Origin: Candidatus Fermentibacteraceae bacterium
GTDB lineage: Bacteria > Fermentibacterota > Fermentibacteria > Fermentibacterales > JCC-6
DNA length: 6,577 nt
Assembly (NCBI GenBank): GCA_029932015.1
Contig: JAOZQW010000127.1
Location: 1-6,577, forward strand
Direction of reading: 5' to 3'
Under the pieces are notes generated by a model that was not told the DNA's origin, ran no database searches, and saw nothing but the letters and a program-made list of their open reading frames with translations. Each line of letters starts with the position of its first letter. The first letter of the stretch is position 1. This document shows, piece by piece, positions 1-5,910 of the stretch. The position numbers and the translations under genes are program-made.

Positions 1-433
1 TGTTCCGCCATGCATCAAGTTCCAGTACATTTGTTATCGGGAGTGTCCTGAGCCTCTCTATCCTGGCCATCATGTATGGGGCATCTGTGGACAGATACTC
101 AACCACTCGAAATCTGACCAGGCCGCGCAGGTGCAGCCTTATGATGTTGCCGGGGAAGCGGTAGAGCCTGTCAATCCCTGTAATGGTTCCGATCGTGTAG
201 AGGTCTTCCGGAGGCGGGTAGAGTACTTCATCATCGCGGAATCTAACCGCAAGAAGACCGATCATCTTCGAACCCATGACAGCATCATCAATAAGCTTCG
301 TCATCGACTCACTTGTAATTGTCCGCGGGATGATCGTGTACGGGAAGACCACGCCTTCGGAACTAGGCATCACTGGAATGACATCTGGAAGCATCAATTC
401 ACCATCTCCTGCAGATCTGACTTCACTCATCAT
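1..433 (-). CDS. lon: Lon protease (endopeptidase La), N-terminal part only
   Basis: Lon is a cytoplasmic ATP-dependent serine protease that degrades misfolded and regulatory proteins. Only the first 144 codons are here; the gene continues past the left edge, so the AAA+ and protease domains are not visible. The reading frame, translated by hand from the reverse strand, is open to the edge. It matches the Lon N-terminal (LAN/PUA-like) domain: IPVMPSSEGVVFPYTIIPRTI near residues 19-39 corresponds to the family pattern PVLPLR-VVFPG---PL. DLYTIGTITGI (77-87) and IIRLHLRGLVRFRV (97-110) correspond to the later 'dLyevGtva-I' and 'v-v-v-G--R--i' strands. The start is ATG at 433-431, overlapping the hsp20 stop by 4 bases; a second ATG follows at once at 430-428. 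GGAG at 436-439 lies 2 and 5 bases from these, so the second may be the one used. The overlap implies translational coupling to hsp20. Family assignment is fairly sure; whether the missing part is intact cannot be judged. Confidence 0.85.
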   Translation of the reverse strand, partial: MMSEVRSAGDGELMLPDVIPVMPSSEGVVFPYTIIPRTITSESMTKLIDDAVMGSKMIGLLAVRFRDDEVLYPPPEDLYTIGTITGIDRLYRFPGNIIRLHLRGLVRFRVVEYLSTDAPYMMARIERLRTLPITNVLELDAWRN

Positions 434-783
434 CTCTCCGACGGACCGACGGGAATTCTAATCTTCGCCGATTCGCTCCTGGGTAGTGTGACGGTAAGTA
501 TGCCGGAATCCATAACCGCTGTTACATTCGGAACGTCTATGCAATCCGGAAACTGGATCTCGCGTTTGAAGGAACCTGTATAGATCTCGAGACGAAGGGT
601 TGATAGATTGCCTGACGGTATCTTCTTCTCACCACTGACCTGAAGGGTGTCATGGGTCACGGTAAGCTCCAGATCCTGAAAGTCAACACCGGGGAGTTCC
701 ATGTGAACGATCCAGGAATTCCCTGTTTCGTAGACATCCACCGGTGGAAGCCAGACCCCGTGTTCCTCTCTCCACATCAGCAT
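430..783 (-). CDS. Small heat shock protein, Hsp20/alpha-crystallin family
   Basis: This is an ATP-independent holdase chaperone that binds unfolding proteins in the cytoplasm and keeps them soluble. The protein has 117 residues, short for bacterial Hsp20 proteins (commonly about 140-150), because the N-terminal arm is only about ten residues. The alpha-crystallin domain starts at WLPPVDVYET (11-20) and continues with MELPGVDFQDLEL (28-40) and LQVSGEKK (47-54). It then has GSFKREIQFPDCIDV (70-84) and the A-x(n)-G-hydrophobic-L signature AVMDSGILTVTLP (89-101). The C-terminal anchor I-x-I is I108-R109-I110. The start at M1 lies 12 bases after the stop of the TonB-like gene and no strong Shine-Dalgarno is visible; M3 is an alternative start, and an in-frame stop 12 bases upstream rules out a longer form. 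With almost no arm before the domain, oligomers may be smaller than usual (inference). It is coupled to lon by a 4-base overlap, which suggests joint heat or stress expression. Confidence 0.93.
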   Translation of the reverse strand: MLMWREEHGVWLPPVDVYETGNSWIVHMELPGVDFQDLELTVTHDTLQVSGEKKIPSGNLSTLRLEIYTGSFKREIQFPDCIDVPNVTAVMDSGILTVTLPRSESAKIRIPVGPSER

Positions 784-795
784 CAGGCAGATCGT

Positions 796-2889
796 CTATT
801 CAATATCGAAACGGACCTGGACATTAGTCGTCACCTCTACAGGCACATCACCCTGCATCGCAGGACTGAACACCCAGTTGCTGACCGCATCGGCAGCAGC
901 CTGACCGCAGCCAAGCCCAAGAGGGTCGTTGACAACAGAAACGTTCTGGACTGTTCCATCCGCGCCAACAACGACAGCAAGTGTCACATAACCGTGGATA
1001 TCGCCCCTTGACTGTGCCTGGGACGGGACTATCGGGAGACTCTGCTGAATTGCGAAGGGCGATGTTATTGGAATGTCCTCTACCGGCTGAATATCCGGCA
1101 CTTCCTCTTCTATGGGAACAGCAGCAAACTGGATGGCGGTAGTCTCTTCAGGAAGTATCTCGACCGTGCGGTTATCATCCAGGAAGGCAGGATTCGAGAG
1201 TCTCACTGAATACGTGCCGGGCTCCAGTTCCACTCCACCGAAAGGTGTAGTTCCAACCAGTGCTCCGTCAACATAGACATCGGACCAGGGCTCCGGTCCG
1301 ACGATGAGGGTACCCATGAGGATCTCCTCGACCATGGTGATCGTCCTGCTGTATCCCACCTCACCGAGATTGATAAAAGCAGTCCAGTCGTTCATGCCCT
1401 CCATGGAGACCCTGAGAGAGTAGGATCCGAAGGGAAGTACTTCAGCCATTCTCCGGCCGGTGGCCACTCTTGTACCATCGATGAAGAAGCTTGCGCTGCC
1501 CTGTGTAGCGTCAGCGAGCTGAAGGACAACCTGTGCCTGCTCTGCGGCAAGTATGGCCAGATCATGACTGAATCCGACCGGATCGGAGACAAAGACTGAC
1601 TCAGGCATTGTTCGGTACCCATCCAGCACTGCCTCGAACACATGCTGACCAGTGAGTATGGAGGTAGTATCACCCTCGATCAGCTCACCGTCCACCATAT
1701 AGGTCACTGCCTCGGGGCCGGGGTCATCCGAACCTTCGGGCATCGTATAGCCGAATATCACCTGTATCGATGAAGTACCTATCGAATCAAGTCTCAGTGT
1801 ATCGGTCTGAACAAGTCCCTCGGTGAAATCCGTTCTCAATGTGAGAGTTTCAAAACCCTGGGACCTGACCTGCAGTGTCCTCTCGCCGAAGAGGGAATCG
1901 GTGATCACAAAAGTACCCGCACGACCCTCCTGCACAGGTATTCCATCCAGAGTGAGCTGAACATGCGCAGGTTCGGGTATCACAATGGTCCGGGTATACG
2001 GCATTGTGACTATCGGTTCGTCAACAATTTCCTCATCAGCGGGAAGTACGAATTTAATAATGACGAAGGTAACAATGGCAGCCAGTAGGAAAATGGCAAT
2101 GAATCCCCAGAGCTTCGAGCTGCCCTTGTCTTCCTTATCCTCAGCCACAACCGGTTCCTTGCTCCGCAGCCCTTTACTGGGCTGTCTCCTGGAGGATGGC
2201 GTCTGTCGACGTTTCCTGCGCGGAGATACGGGAGCTTTTCCGCGGTCCTTGACAGGTTCAGGCTCGGGCTCCGGTTCGGCAACAATCGGAACCGGGATCT
2301 CTTCGGGCTCTGGTTCAGGCTCCGGCTCCGGCACAACAACTTCTTCTACAGATGGCTGCCAGGTCTCTGCCATCGTGATCAGCTCTTCGAGGACAGGTGC
2401 AGAAGGCCAAATCCTGAAAATCCTGCGTATGTTCTCGATAGCAACTTCCGGATCTCCGGATCTGAAACGGGTTCGGATGAGATCGGCAAGGCTGCTGACC
2501 TTGATAGAGCGTCTTACCGCTTTGAGTCTCTTCTTGACCTCCGCATTATCCGGATCGTGCCTTCTGGCTCTCTCCAGTTCCTGCAGAGCCCTGACCTCAT
2601 CCCCTGCCTCGAATGCTTCAGTCGATCTGAGCAGGCAGTCCTCAACAAAACCGGACGAGGAGATGGTCCTCCCGGCGGTATGAGCACGCCGGGATCTGGT
2701 CTTATTGAACTTCTGCATGGCGGTGATCTCACGCTCTATCGATGATATCCTATCAGACACTTCCTGATTGGACGGATCAAGTGTGTGCGCCTCGCGAAGG
2801 AGTTCAAGAGCTTCCTCTCTTGCACCCTGCTGCATCTGCAATCGGGCAGCCTGAATCAGTTCCCTGACCTTACCAGCGTGTGAACTCAT
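796..2889 (-). CDS. Single-pass membrane protein: TPR-like repeats, Glu-Pro repeat, TM helix, PEGA modules, TonB C-terminal domain
   Basis: The protein has 697 residues. Three TPR-like helical pairs lie at about 7-41, 83-117 and 132-166. A Glu/Pro repeat (187-212) and a strongly basic stretch (215-245) follow. One transmembrane helix spans about 260-282. The basic flank predicts a cytoplasmic N-terminus and a periplasmic C-terminus. The periplasmic part carries four modules of PEGA type: about 303-367, 374-447, 452-519 and a canonical one at 526-588 with VYVDGALVGTTPF and LEPGTYSVRL. The C-terminus (about 630-697) is a TonB C-terminal domain: GYVTLAVVVGADGTVQNV, then AADAVSNWVFSPA, then VEVTTNVQVRFDI. 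TonB domains contact outer-membrane receptors or other envelope partners. PEGA modules are found in envelope proteins. I infer a bridge from cytoplasmic partners across the periplasm; the partner is unknown, and no exbB, exbD or receptor gene is in the window. The start is supported by GGGGAGAAG about 7 bases upstream. It probably leads the transcript that includes hsp20 and lon. Architecture is certain; function is not. Confidence 0.88.
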   Translation of the reverse strand: MSSHAGKVRELIQAARLQMQQGAREEALELLREAHTLDPSNQEVSDRISSIEREITAMQKFNKTRSRRAHTAGRTISSSGFVEDCLLRSTEAFEAGDEVRALQELERARRHDPDNAEVKKRLKAVRRSIKVSSLADLIRTRFRSGDPEVAIENIRRIFRIWPSAPVLEELITMAETWQPSVEEVVVPEPEPEPEPEEIPVPIVAEPEPEPEPVKDRGKAPVSPRRKRRQTPSSRRQPSKGLRSKEPVVAEDKEDKGSSKLWGFIAIFLLAAIVTFVIIKFVLPADEEIVDEPIVTMPYTRTIVIPEPAHVQLTLDGIPVQEGRAGTFVITDSLFGERTLQVRSQGFETLTLRTDFTEGLVQTDTLRLDSIGTSSIQVIFGYTMPEGSDDPGPEAVTYMVDGELIEGDTTSILTGQHVFEAVLDGYRTMPESVFVSDPVGFSHDLAILAAEQAQVVLQLADATQGSASFFIDGTRVATGRRMAEVLPFGSYSLRVSMEGMNDWTAFINLGEVGYSRTITMVEEILMGTLIVGPEPWSDVYVDGALVGTTPFGGVELEPGTYSVRLSNPAFLDDNRTVEILPEETTAIQFAAVPIEEEVPDIQPVEDIPITSPFAIQQSLPIVPSQAQSRGDIHGYVTLAVVVGADGTVQNVSVVNDPLGLGCGQAAADAVSNWVFSPAMQGDVPVEVTTNVQVRFDIE
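2254..2331 (-). repeat. Glu-Pro codon repeat inside the TonB-like gene
   Basis: This stretch encodes two blocks of alternating Pro and Glu (residues about 187-197 and 205-212), separated by a short hydrophobic spacer. At the DNA level it is a degenerate GAG-CCG/GAA-CCT tandem array. Such repeats are typical of the rigid periplasmic linker of TonB, but here they lie before the transmembrane helix. The complementary strand reads as Gly-Ser repeats, which explains a long spurious open frame on the plus strand. Confidence 0.9.
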
Positions 2890-2919
2890 ACCGTAACTTC
2901 TCCCCAGATTAATACCGCC

Positions 2920-2934
2920 GGGTGCCGGTCACCC
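2920..2934. repeat. Small hairpin in the leader of the TonB-like gene
   Basis: GGGTG (2920-2924) and CACCC (2930-2934) form a 5-base G+C-rich stem with a 5-base loop, about 30 bases before the start codon. No T-run follows on either strand, so it is not an intrinsic terminator. A role in the leader RNA is possible but unsupported. Confidence 0.3.
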
Positions 2935-2993
2935 TTATACGGAACTTGTGCTGAAACCCCCTGATGCAGATGTTCTCTATGAAAACACCCACA

Positions 2994-3026
2994 ATACTCG
3001 TTATGTGAAAGATAGGTCGAGAGTAT
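2994..3026. repeat. Inverted repeat flanking the candidate -10 of the TonB-like gene
   Basis: ATACTC (2994-2999) and GAGTAT (3021-3026) are a perfect inverted repeat with a 21-base spacer. One arm lies in the promoter spacer and the other just beyond the predicted transcription start, so the pair brackets the candidate -10 box. That geometry would suit a repressor, but the arms are short and chance is possible. Confidence 0.35.
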
Positions 3027-3038
3027 GGCCACTGACAA
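3009..3038 (-). promoter_or_regulatory. Candidate promoter of the TonB-like/hsp20/lon transcript
   Basis: On the minus strand, TTGTCA (3038-3033) matches the -35 consensus at five of six bases. TATCTT (3014-3009), 18 bases later, matches the -10 at four of six. It would give a leader of about 110 bases before the TonB-like gene. No heat-shock (sigma-32 type) promoter is obvious. It is the best candidate in the 165-base gap, but not decisive. Confidence 0.38.
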
Positions 3039-3054
3039 CCTCACCAGAGCAGGC

Positions 3055-5085
3055 TCAGATGCCGTGAGAAACGCTCCCCATGAATCTGTGTTCGAATTCC
3101 GCCCGGATTTCTGCAGTCAGCTTGTGTTCAGCAACCAATCCAGATGCCTGTTCGACGAGGTCCTGATCACCAATGAGTGAAGCTATCCTGAAAAGAGGCA
3201 GACCATGCTGTCTGGTACCTGCCACCTCACCGGGACCCCTGAGCTGAAGATCTCTTTCAGCAACCTCAAATCCATCGGAGGTCGATTCGAGAACAACGAG
3301 TCTCTCCGACGCTTCTTTCCCGCATTCCTCTCCCTTCATCAGATAACACCATGAGTCCAATCCGCTCCGTCCGATCCTTCCACGAAGCTGGTGGAGCTGA
3401 CTCAGTCCGAATCTCTCGGCGTTGACAACGATCATCACTGTGGCTTCTGGTATATCTATACCAACTTCGATAACCGTTGTACTGACAAGAAGAGATATCT
3501 CACCGGAGAGAAATCTGTCAGTGACATCGAGTTTCTCCCTTGCACTCATGGCCCCGGTCAGAAGACCGACGCCGAACCGGCCGAGGCCGCTCCGGGAAAG
3601 AATCCTGAAGGAACTGGTCGCGTCAAGCAGCTCAGATTCACCGGAGAACTCCCTGAGAGGGTAGACAATAAAGGCCTTTTCCCCTCTGGAAAGCCTCTCC
3701 TCAAGGAAGCGGTACACTTCCGTCCTGCTGTCGCGCCCCCTGACCATTGTGACTACTTTCCCCCTTCCAGGAGGCATCTCATCTATTACAGAGACATCTA
3801 GATCCCCGTAAATGGTCATTGCCAGAGTCCTTGGGATTGGTGTGGCAGACATTATCAGCATATGGGGTCTGGGGGAGAGACCAGAGAGGAGGCTTTCCCT
3901 TTGCTCTACACCGAACTTGTGCTGCTCATCAACAATGCAGAGCGCCAATCCCGGTATCCTCACACGGTCTTGCAGCAGGGCATGAGTGCCGACAAGAACA
4001 TCCAACTCCTCCATCTCGAGCGCATCCTTGATCCTGTTCCTCTCTCCTGAAGATGTTCCGCCGGTAAGGAGGGCAAAGGTCATACCGAAAGGCTCGAGGA
4101 GAGTCTTCATCGTTCTGTAATGCTGAGCTGCCAGAACCTCGGTGGGGGCGACAATGACAGAACGATATCCATTAGATGCACAGACTCGGCAGGCTGCGGC
4201 GGCGGCGACGGTCTTCCCCGATCCGACATCTCCCTGAAGCAATCTCCTCATAGGACGATCCTGCCGAATATCCGATGTTATCTCATCGATAACCCTGTCC
4301 TGAGCAGATGTTAGCATGAAGGGAAGTGAAGCGCTGAAACTGGTCTGAATATCATTGACAGCAGGAAGGGGGATGCCTTCAAGCGAGTCTGACCGCTCCC
4401 TGACCTGCCTGAGCATCGCCATGTAAATGTAGAGTTCCTCAAGCGCAAGAACCCTGCGGGCTTTCTCACCTTCTTCAGGTGAAGCCGGTCTGTGTACGGA
4501 GTGGATGAGTGCTGCTCTGCTTTCCCAGCCTAGTGATCTAAGGTGGGCAGGCGGCAGGTATTCGGGGATCACCGTACCTGGATCATTCAGCACCCCTGCG
4601 ATCAGTCTGCGGAGAAAGCCCTGATTCAATCCGTCGGAAAGCGGATAAACAGGAAGCACTCCAATCGGAGGGGCATCCTCCCCGAGAGCATCCGGGAAGA
4701 CCAGATCAGGATGGACAATTCCACTGCCCGGGAATGGGCTGAGAGAACCGCTGGCCATCACCCTGGAACCGGCAGGAAGCCTGCCTCTGATGAATCTTGC
4801 GTTGAAGAATGTAAGCGGAAGATTGCCCGAGCCGTCACTTATTACAACCCGAAGGATACGTCTTCCCTTCCCGGTGCGCCTGTCCTCGATACTGATGACA
4901 GATCCAGATACCGTAGACTCCCGGCCGGGAACCATATCCCGGATAGGTGTTATAACCCTGCGGTCGAGATACGACCGAGGGATATGCAGAAGCAGGTCAT
5001 CTACCGTGTTGATGCTGAGTTTGGACAGCTTGGCTGCCCTTGCAGGACCGACACTTTTCAGGAACCTGACGTCTAATCGAGACAT
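3055..5085 (-). CDS. recG: ATP-dependent DNA helicase RecG
   Basis: RecG is a cytoplasmic superfamily 2 helicase that remodels stalled replication forks, R-loops and Holliday junctions during recombinational repair. The 676 residues are close to the usual length (about 690). The N-terminus VGPARAAKLSKLSI (12-25) is the helix-hairpin-like start of the family. The OB-fold wedge that grips branched DNA covers about 50-135. Helicase motifs are all present: Walker A GDVGSGKT (285-292), APTEVLA (313-319), GTHALL (366-371), the DEQH box (386-389), SATPIPRTLAMT (413-424), STTVIEVGIDIPEA (535-548) and QLHQLRGRIGRS (563-574). The C-terminal translocation motif region is RDLQLRGPGEVAGTRQHG (611-628). 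No key residue is missing. The start follows GGGGG with an 8-base spacer, and the encoded N-terminus matches the family start. The gene is divergent from the TPR gene and separated by 165 bases from the TonB-like gene, so it is probably its own transcription unit. Confidence 0.98.
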   Translation of the reverse strand: MSRLDVRFLKSVGPARAAKLSKLSINTVDDLLLHIPRSYLDRRVITPIRDMVPGRESTVSGSVISIEDRRTGKGRRILRVVISDGSGNLPLTFFNARFIRGRLPAGSRVMASGSLSPFPGSGIVHPDLVFPDALGEDAPPIGVLPVYPLSDGLNQGFLRRLIAGVLNDPGTVIPEYLPPAHLRSLGWESRAALIHSVHRPASPEEGEKARRVLALEELYIYMAMLRQVRERSDSLEGIPLPAVNDIQTSFSASLPFMLTSAQDRVIDEITSDIRQDRPMRRLLQGDVGSGKTVAAAAACRVCASNGYRSVIVAPTEVLAAQHYRTMKTLLEPFGMTFALLTGGTSSGERNRIKDALEMEELDVLVGTHALLQDRVRIPGLALCIVDEQHKFGVEQRESLLSGLSPRPHMLIMSATPIPRTLAMTIYGDLDVSVIDEMPPGRGKVVTMVRGRDSRTEVYRFLEERLSRGEKAFIVYPLREFSGESELLDATSSFRILSRSGLGRFGVGLLTGAMSAREKLDVTDRFLSGEISLLVSTTVIEVGIDIPEATVMIVVNAERFGLSQLHQLRGRIGRSGLDSWCYLMKGEECGKEASERLVVLESTSDGFEVAERDLQLRGPGEVAGTRQHGLPLFRIASLIGDQDLVEQASGLVAEHKLTAEIRAEFEHRFMGSVSHGI

Positions 5086-5105
5086 GATAATTACCCCCGG
5101 AGGAG

Positions 5106-5135
5106 ATACTAATTCTCAAGGCGGTCTGCGGACAA
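5106..5135 (-). promoter_or_regulatory. Candidate recG promoter
   Basis: On the minus strand, TTGTCC (5135-5130) and TAGTAT (5111-5106) are separated by 18 bases, each matching consensus at four of six positions. The start of transcription would lie about 10-15 bases before the recG start codon. The -35 box falls inside the inverted repeat at 5122-5140. This is weak evidence by itself. Confidence 0.28.
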
Positions 5136-5164
5136 GACCGGGGCTCCCATGTGCGGGTTGGGAG
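5122..5164. repeat. Two adjacent perfect inverted repeats in the divergent recG/TPR gap
   Basis: CGGTCT (5122-5127) and AGACCG (5135-5140) are a perfect 6-base inverted repeat with a 7-base spacer. Three bases on, CTCCCA (5144-5149) and TGGGAG (5159-5164) form another with a 9-base spacer. Neither is followed by a T-run, so terminators are unlikely. They could be operator sites for one or both divergent genes, or small RNA hairpins. Two 6-base stems can occur by chance in a region this size. Confidence 0.4.
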
Positions 5165-5184
5165 AGAACCGGTAAGAGAGGGGC

Positions 5185-5213
5185 TTGACGAAGGACTGTT
5201 TTGATTGTAAATG
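5185..5213 (+). promoter_or_regulatory. Candidate sigma-70-type promoter of the TPR gene
   Basis: TTGACG (5185-5190) matches the -35 consensus at five of six bases. TAAATG (5208-5213) lies 17 bases further; TGTAAA (5206-5211) is an alternative -10 with a 15-base spacer. The -10 is weak. Transcription would begin about 40 bases before the start codon. Position and direction fit the gene, but sigma factor consensus in this lineage is unknown. Confidence 0.4.
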
Positions 5214-5259
5214 AGGCCAAACCGAAAATCCGCACACTCTACGGAGGTAGCACTAGCAA

Positions 5260-5775
5260 ATGGAGCGCAGTACCAAGGAGACCCTCGAAGAGGCTATAAG
5301 CGAACATCCAGCAGATATCGATGCCAGGATGGCGCTTGCAGAATTAATAAGAAATGAGAGGAGCCCCGCCGAGGCTCTTCAGCTGTACGATTCAGTGCTG
5401 CAGCTTGATACCGACAATCCTCTCGCCTATCTGGGAAAAGGTCTGTGCTGGGCAATGGCTCTGATAGACAATCTCCCCGCAGGTGACATATGGGATATCG
5501 AGATCGACGAGGAGGATATGGTCGAGAATGCCATGGAATACCTCGAACAGGCTGCCGAACTTGATCCCGAACTTACAGAGGCCTACAATGTCATGGGGCG
5601 ACTGCTGGCGATCACTTCCCAGGACGAGGAAGCGGTGGACATGTTCAGGCAGTCACTGCAGGTGGATCCCACACAGCTGGAAGTCGTGGAGGATCTTCGT
5701 GAACTGACTGGCAAACCTGCCTGGAAGATCCTTGATAAGGGCACCTGGATGGGAGAAGAGGAGGAGGAGAGCTAA
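5260..5775 (+). CDS. Small acidic TPR protein
   Basis: This is a 171-residue soluble protein with no signal peptide or membrane segment, so probably cytoplasmic. Tetratricopeptide repeats make protein-binding scaffolds; the partner here is unknown. The repeats are at about 20-53 (ARMALAELIRNERSPAEALQLYDSVLQLDTDN), at 54-103, and at 105-138 (TEAYNVMGRLL...EEAVDMFRQSLQVDP). The middle repeat is interrupted between its two helices by about 20 residues rich in Asp, Glu and Ile (IDNLPAGDIWDIEIDEEDMV). A short tail ends in five Glu and a Ser. The start at ATG 5260 is preceded by GGAGGT with an 11-base spacer, slightly long, and no other start codon fits better. It is divergent from recG and 135 bases upstream of the Asp-box gene. 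The coding frame is convincing from the repeat pattern; no specific function can be assigned. Confidence 0.92.
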   Translation: MERSTKETLEEAISEHPADIDARMALAELIRNERSPAEALQLYDSVLQLDTDNPLAYLGKGLCWAMALIDNLPAGDIWDIEIDEEDMVENAMEYLEQAAELDPELTEAYNVMGRLLAITSQDEEAVDMFRQSLQVDPTQLEVVEDLRELTGKPAWKILDKGTWMGEEEEES

Positions 5776-5851
5776 CAGTCTCTTCTACCCTTGCCCTGCA
5801 TGAAGTAATCCCGTATCCTTTACTTAGGGTGTAAATTTGTGGGATGATCAC

Positions 5852-5882
5852 TTGATGAACAAGATGAGCATCTGTCGATAAT
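5852..5882 (+). promoter_or_regulatory. Candidate promoter of the Asp-box gene
   Basis: TTGATG (5852-5857) and GATAAT (5877-5882) are good -35 and -10 matches, but the 19-base spacer is longer than the optimal 17. Transcription would start about 20 bases before the ATG at 5911, just ahead of its ribosome binding site. No terminator hairpin is visible after the TPR gene, so read-through from upstream is also possible. Confidence 0.33.
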
Positions 5883-5910
5883 ACCGGGGGGCTGAGAGGA
5901 GCAATCGCTG

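Noticed and set aside
131..583. 150-codon plus-strand open frame at the left end
   Set aside because: It is antisense to Lon and Hsp20, both of which show clear family motifs on the minus strand.
1985..2683. 232-codon open frame on the plus strand rich in Ser and Gly, with Gly-Ser repeats
   Set aside because: It is the antisense of the Glu-Pro repeat and TPR part of the TonB-like gene. Its composition follows from that, it has no recognisable domain, and the opposite strand is clearly coding.
2994..3026. CIRCE heat-shock operator
   Set aside because: CIRCE is TTAGCACTC-N9-GAGTGCTAA. This repeat has a 21-base spacer and different outer bases.
3391..3801. 136-codon plus-strand open frame opposite recG
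   Set aside because: It is a shadow of the conserved helicase region of RecG, without domain features.
4543..5076. 177-codon plus-strand open frame opposite recG
   Set aside because: It lies within the antisense of the RecG N-terminal region and has no family resemblance; RecG motifs are unambiguous on the other strand.
5776..5910. Intrinsic terminator after the TPR gene
   Set aside because: No G+C-rich hairpin followed by a T-run is visible in this gap.
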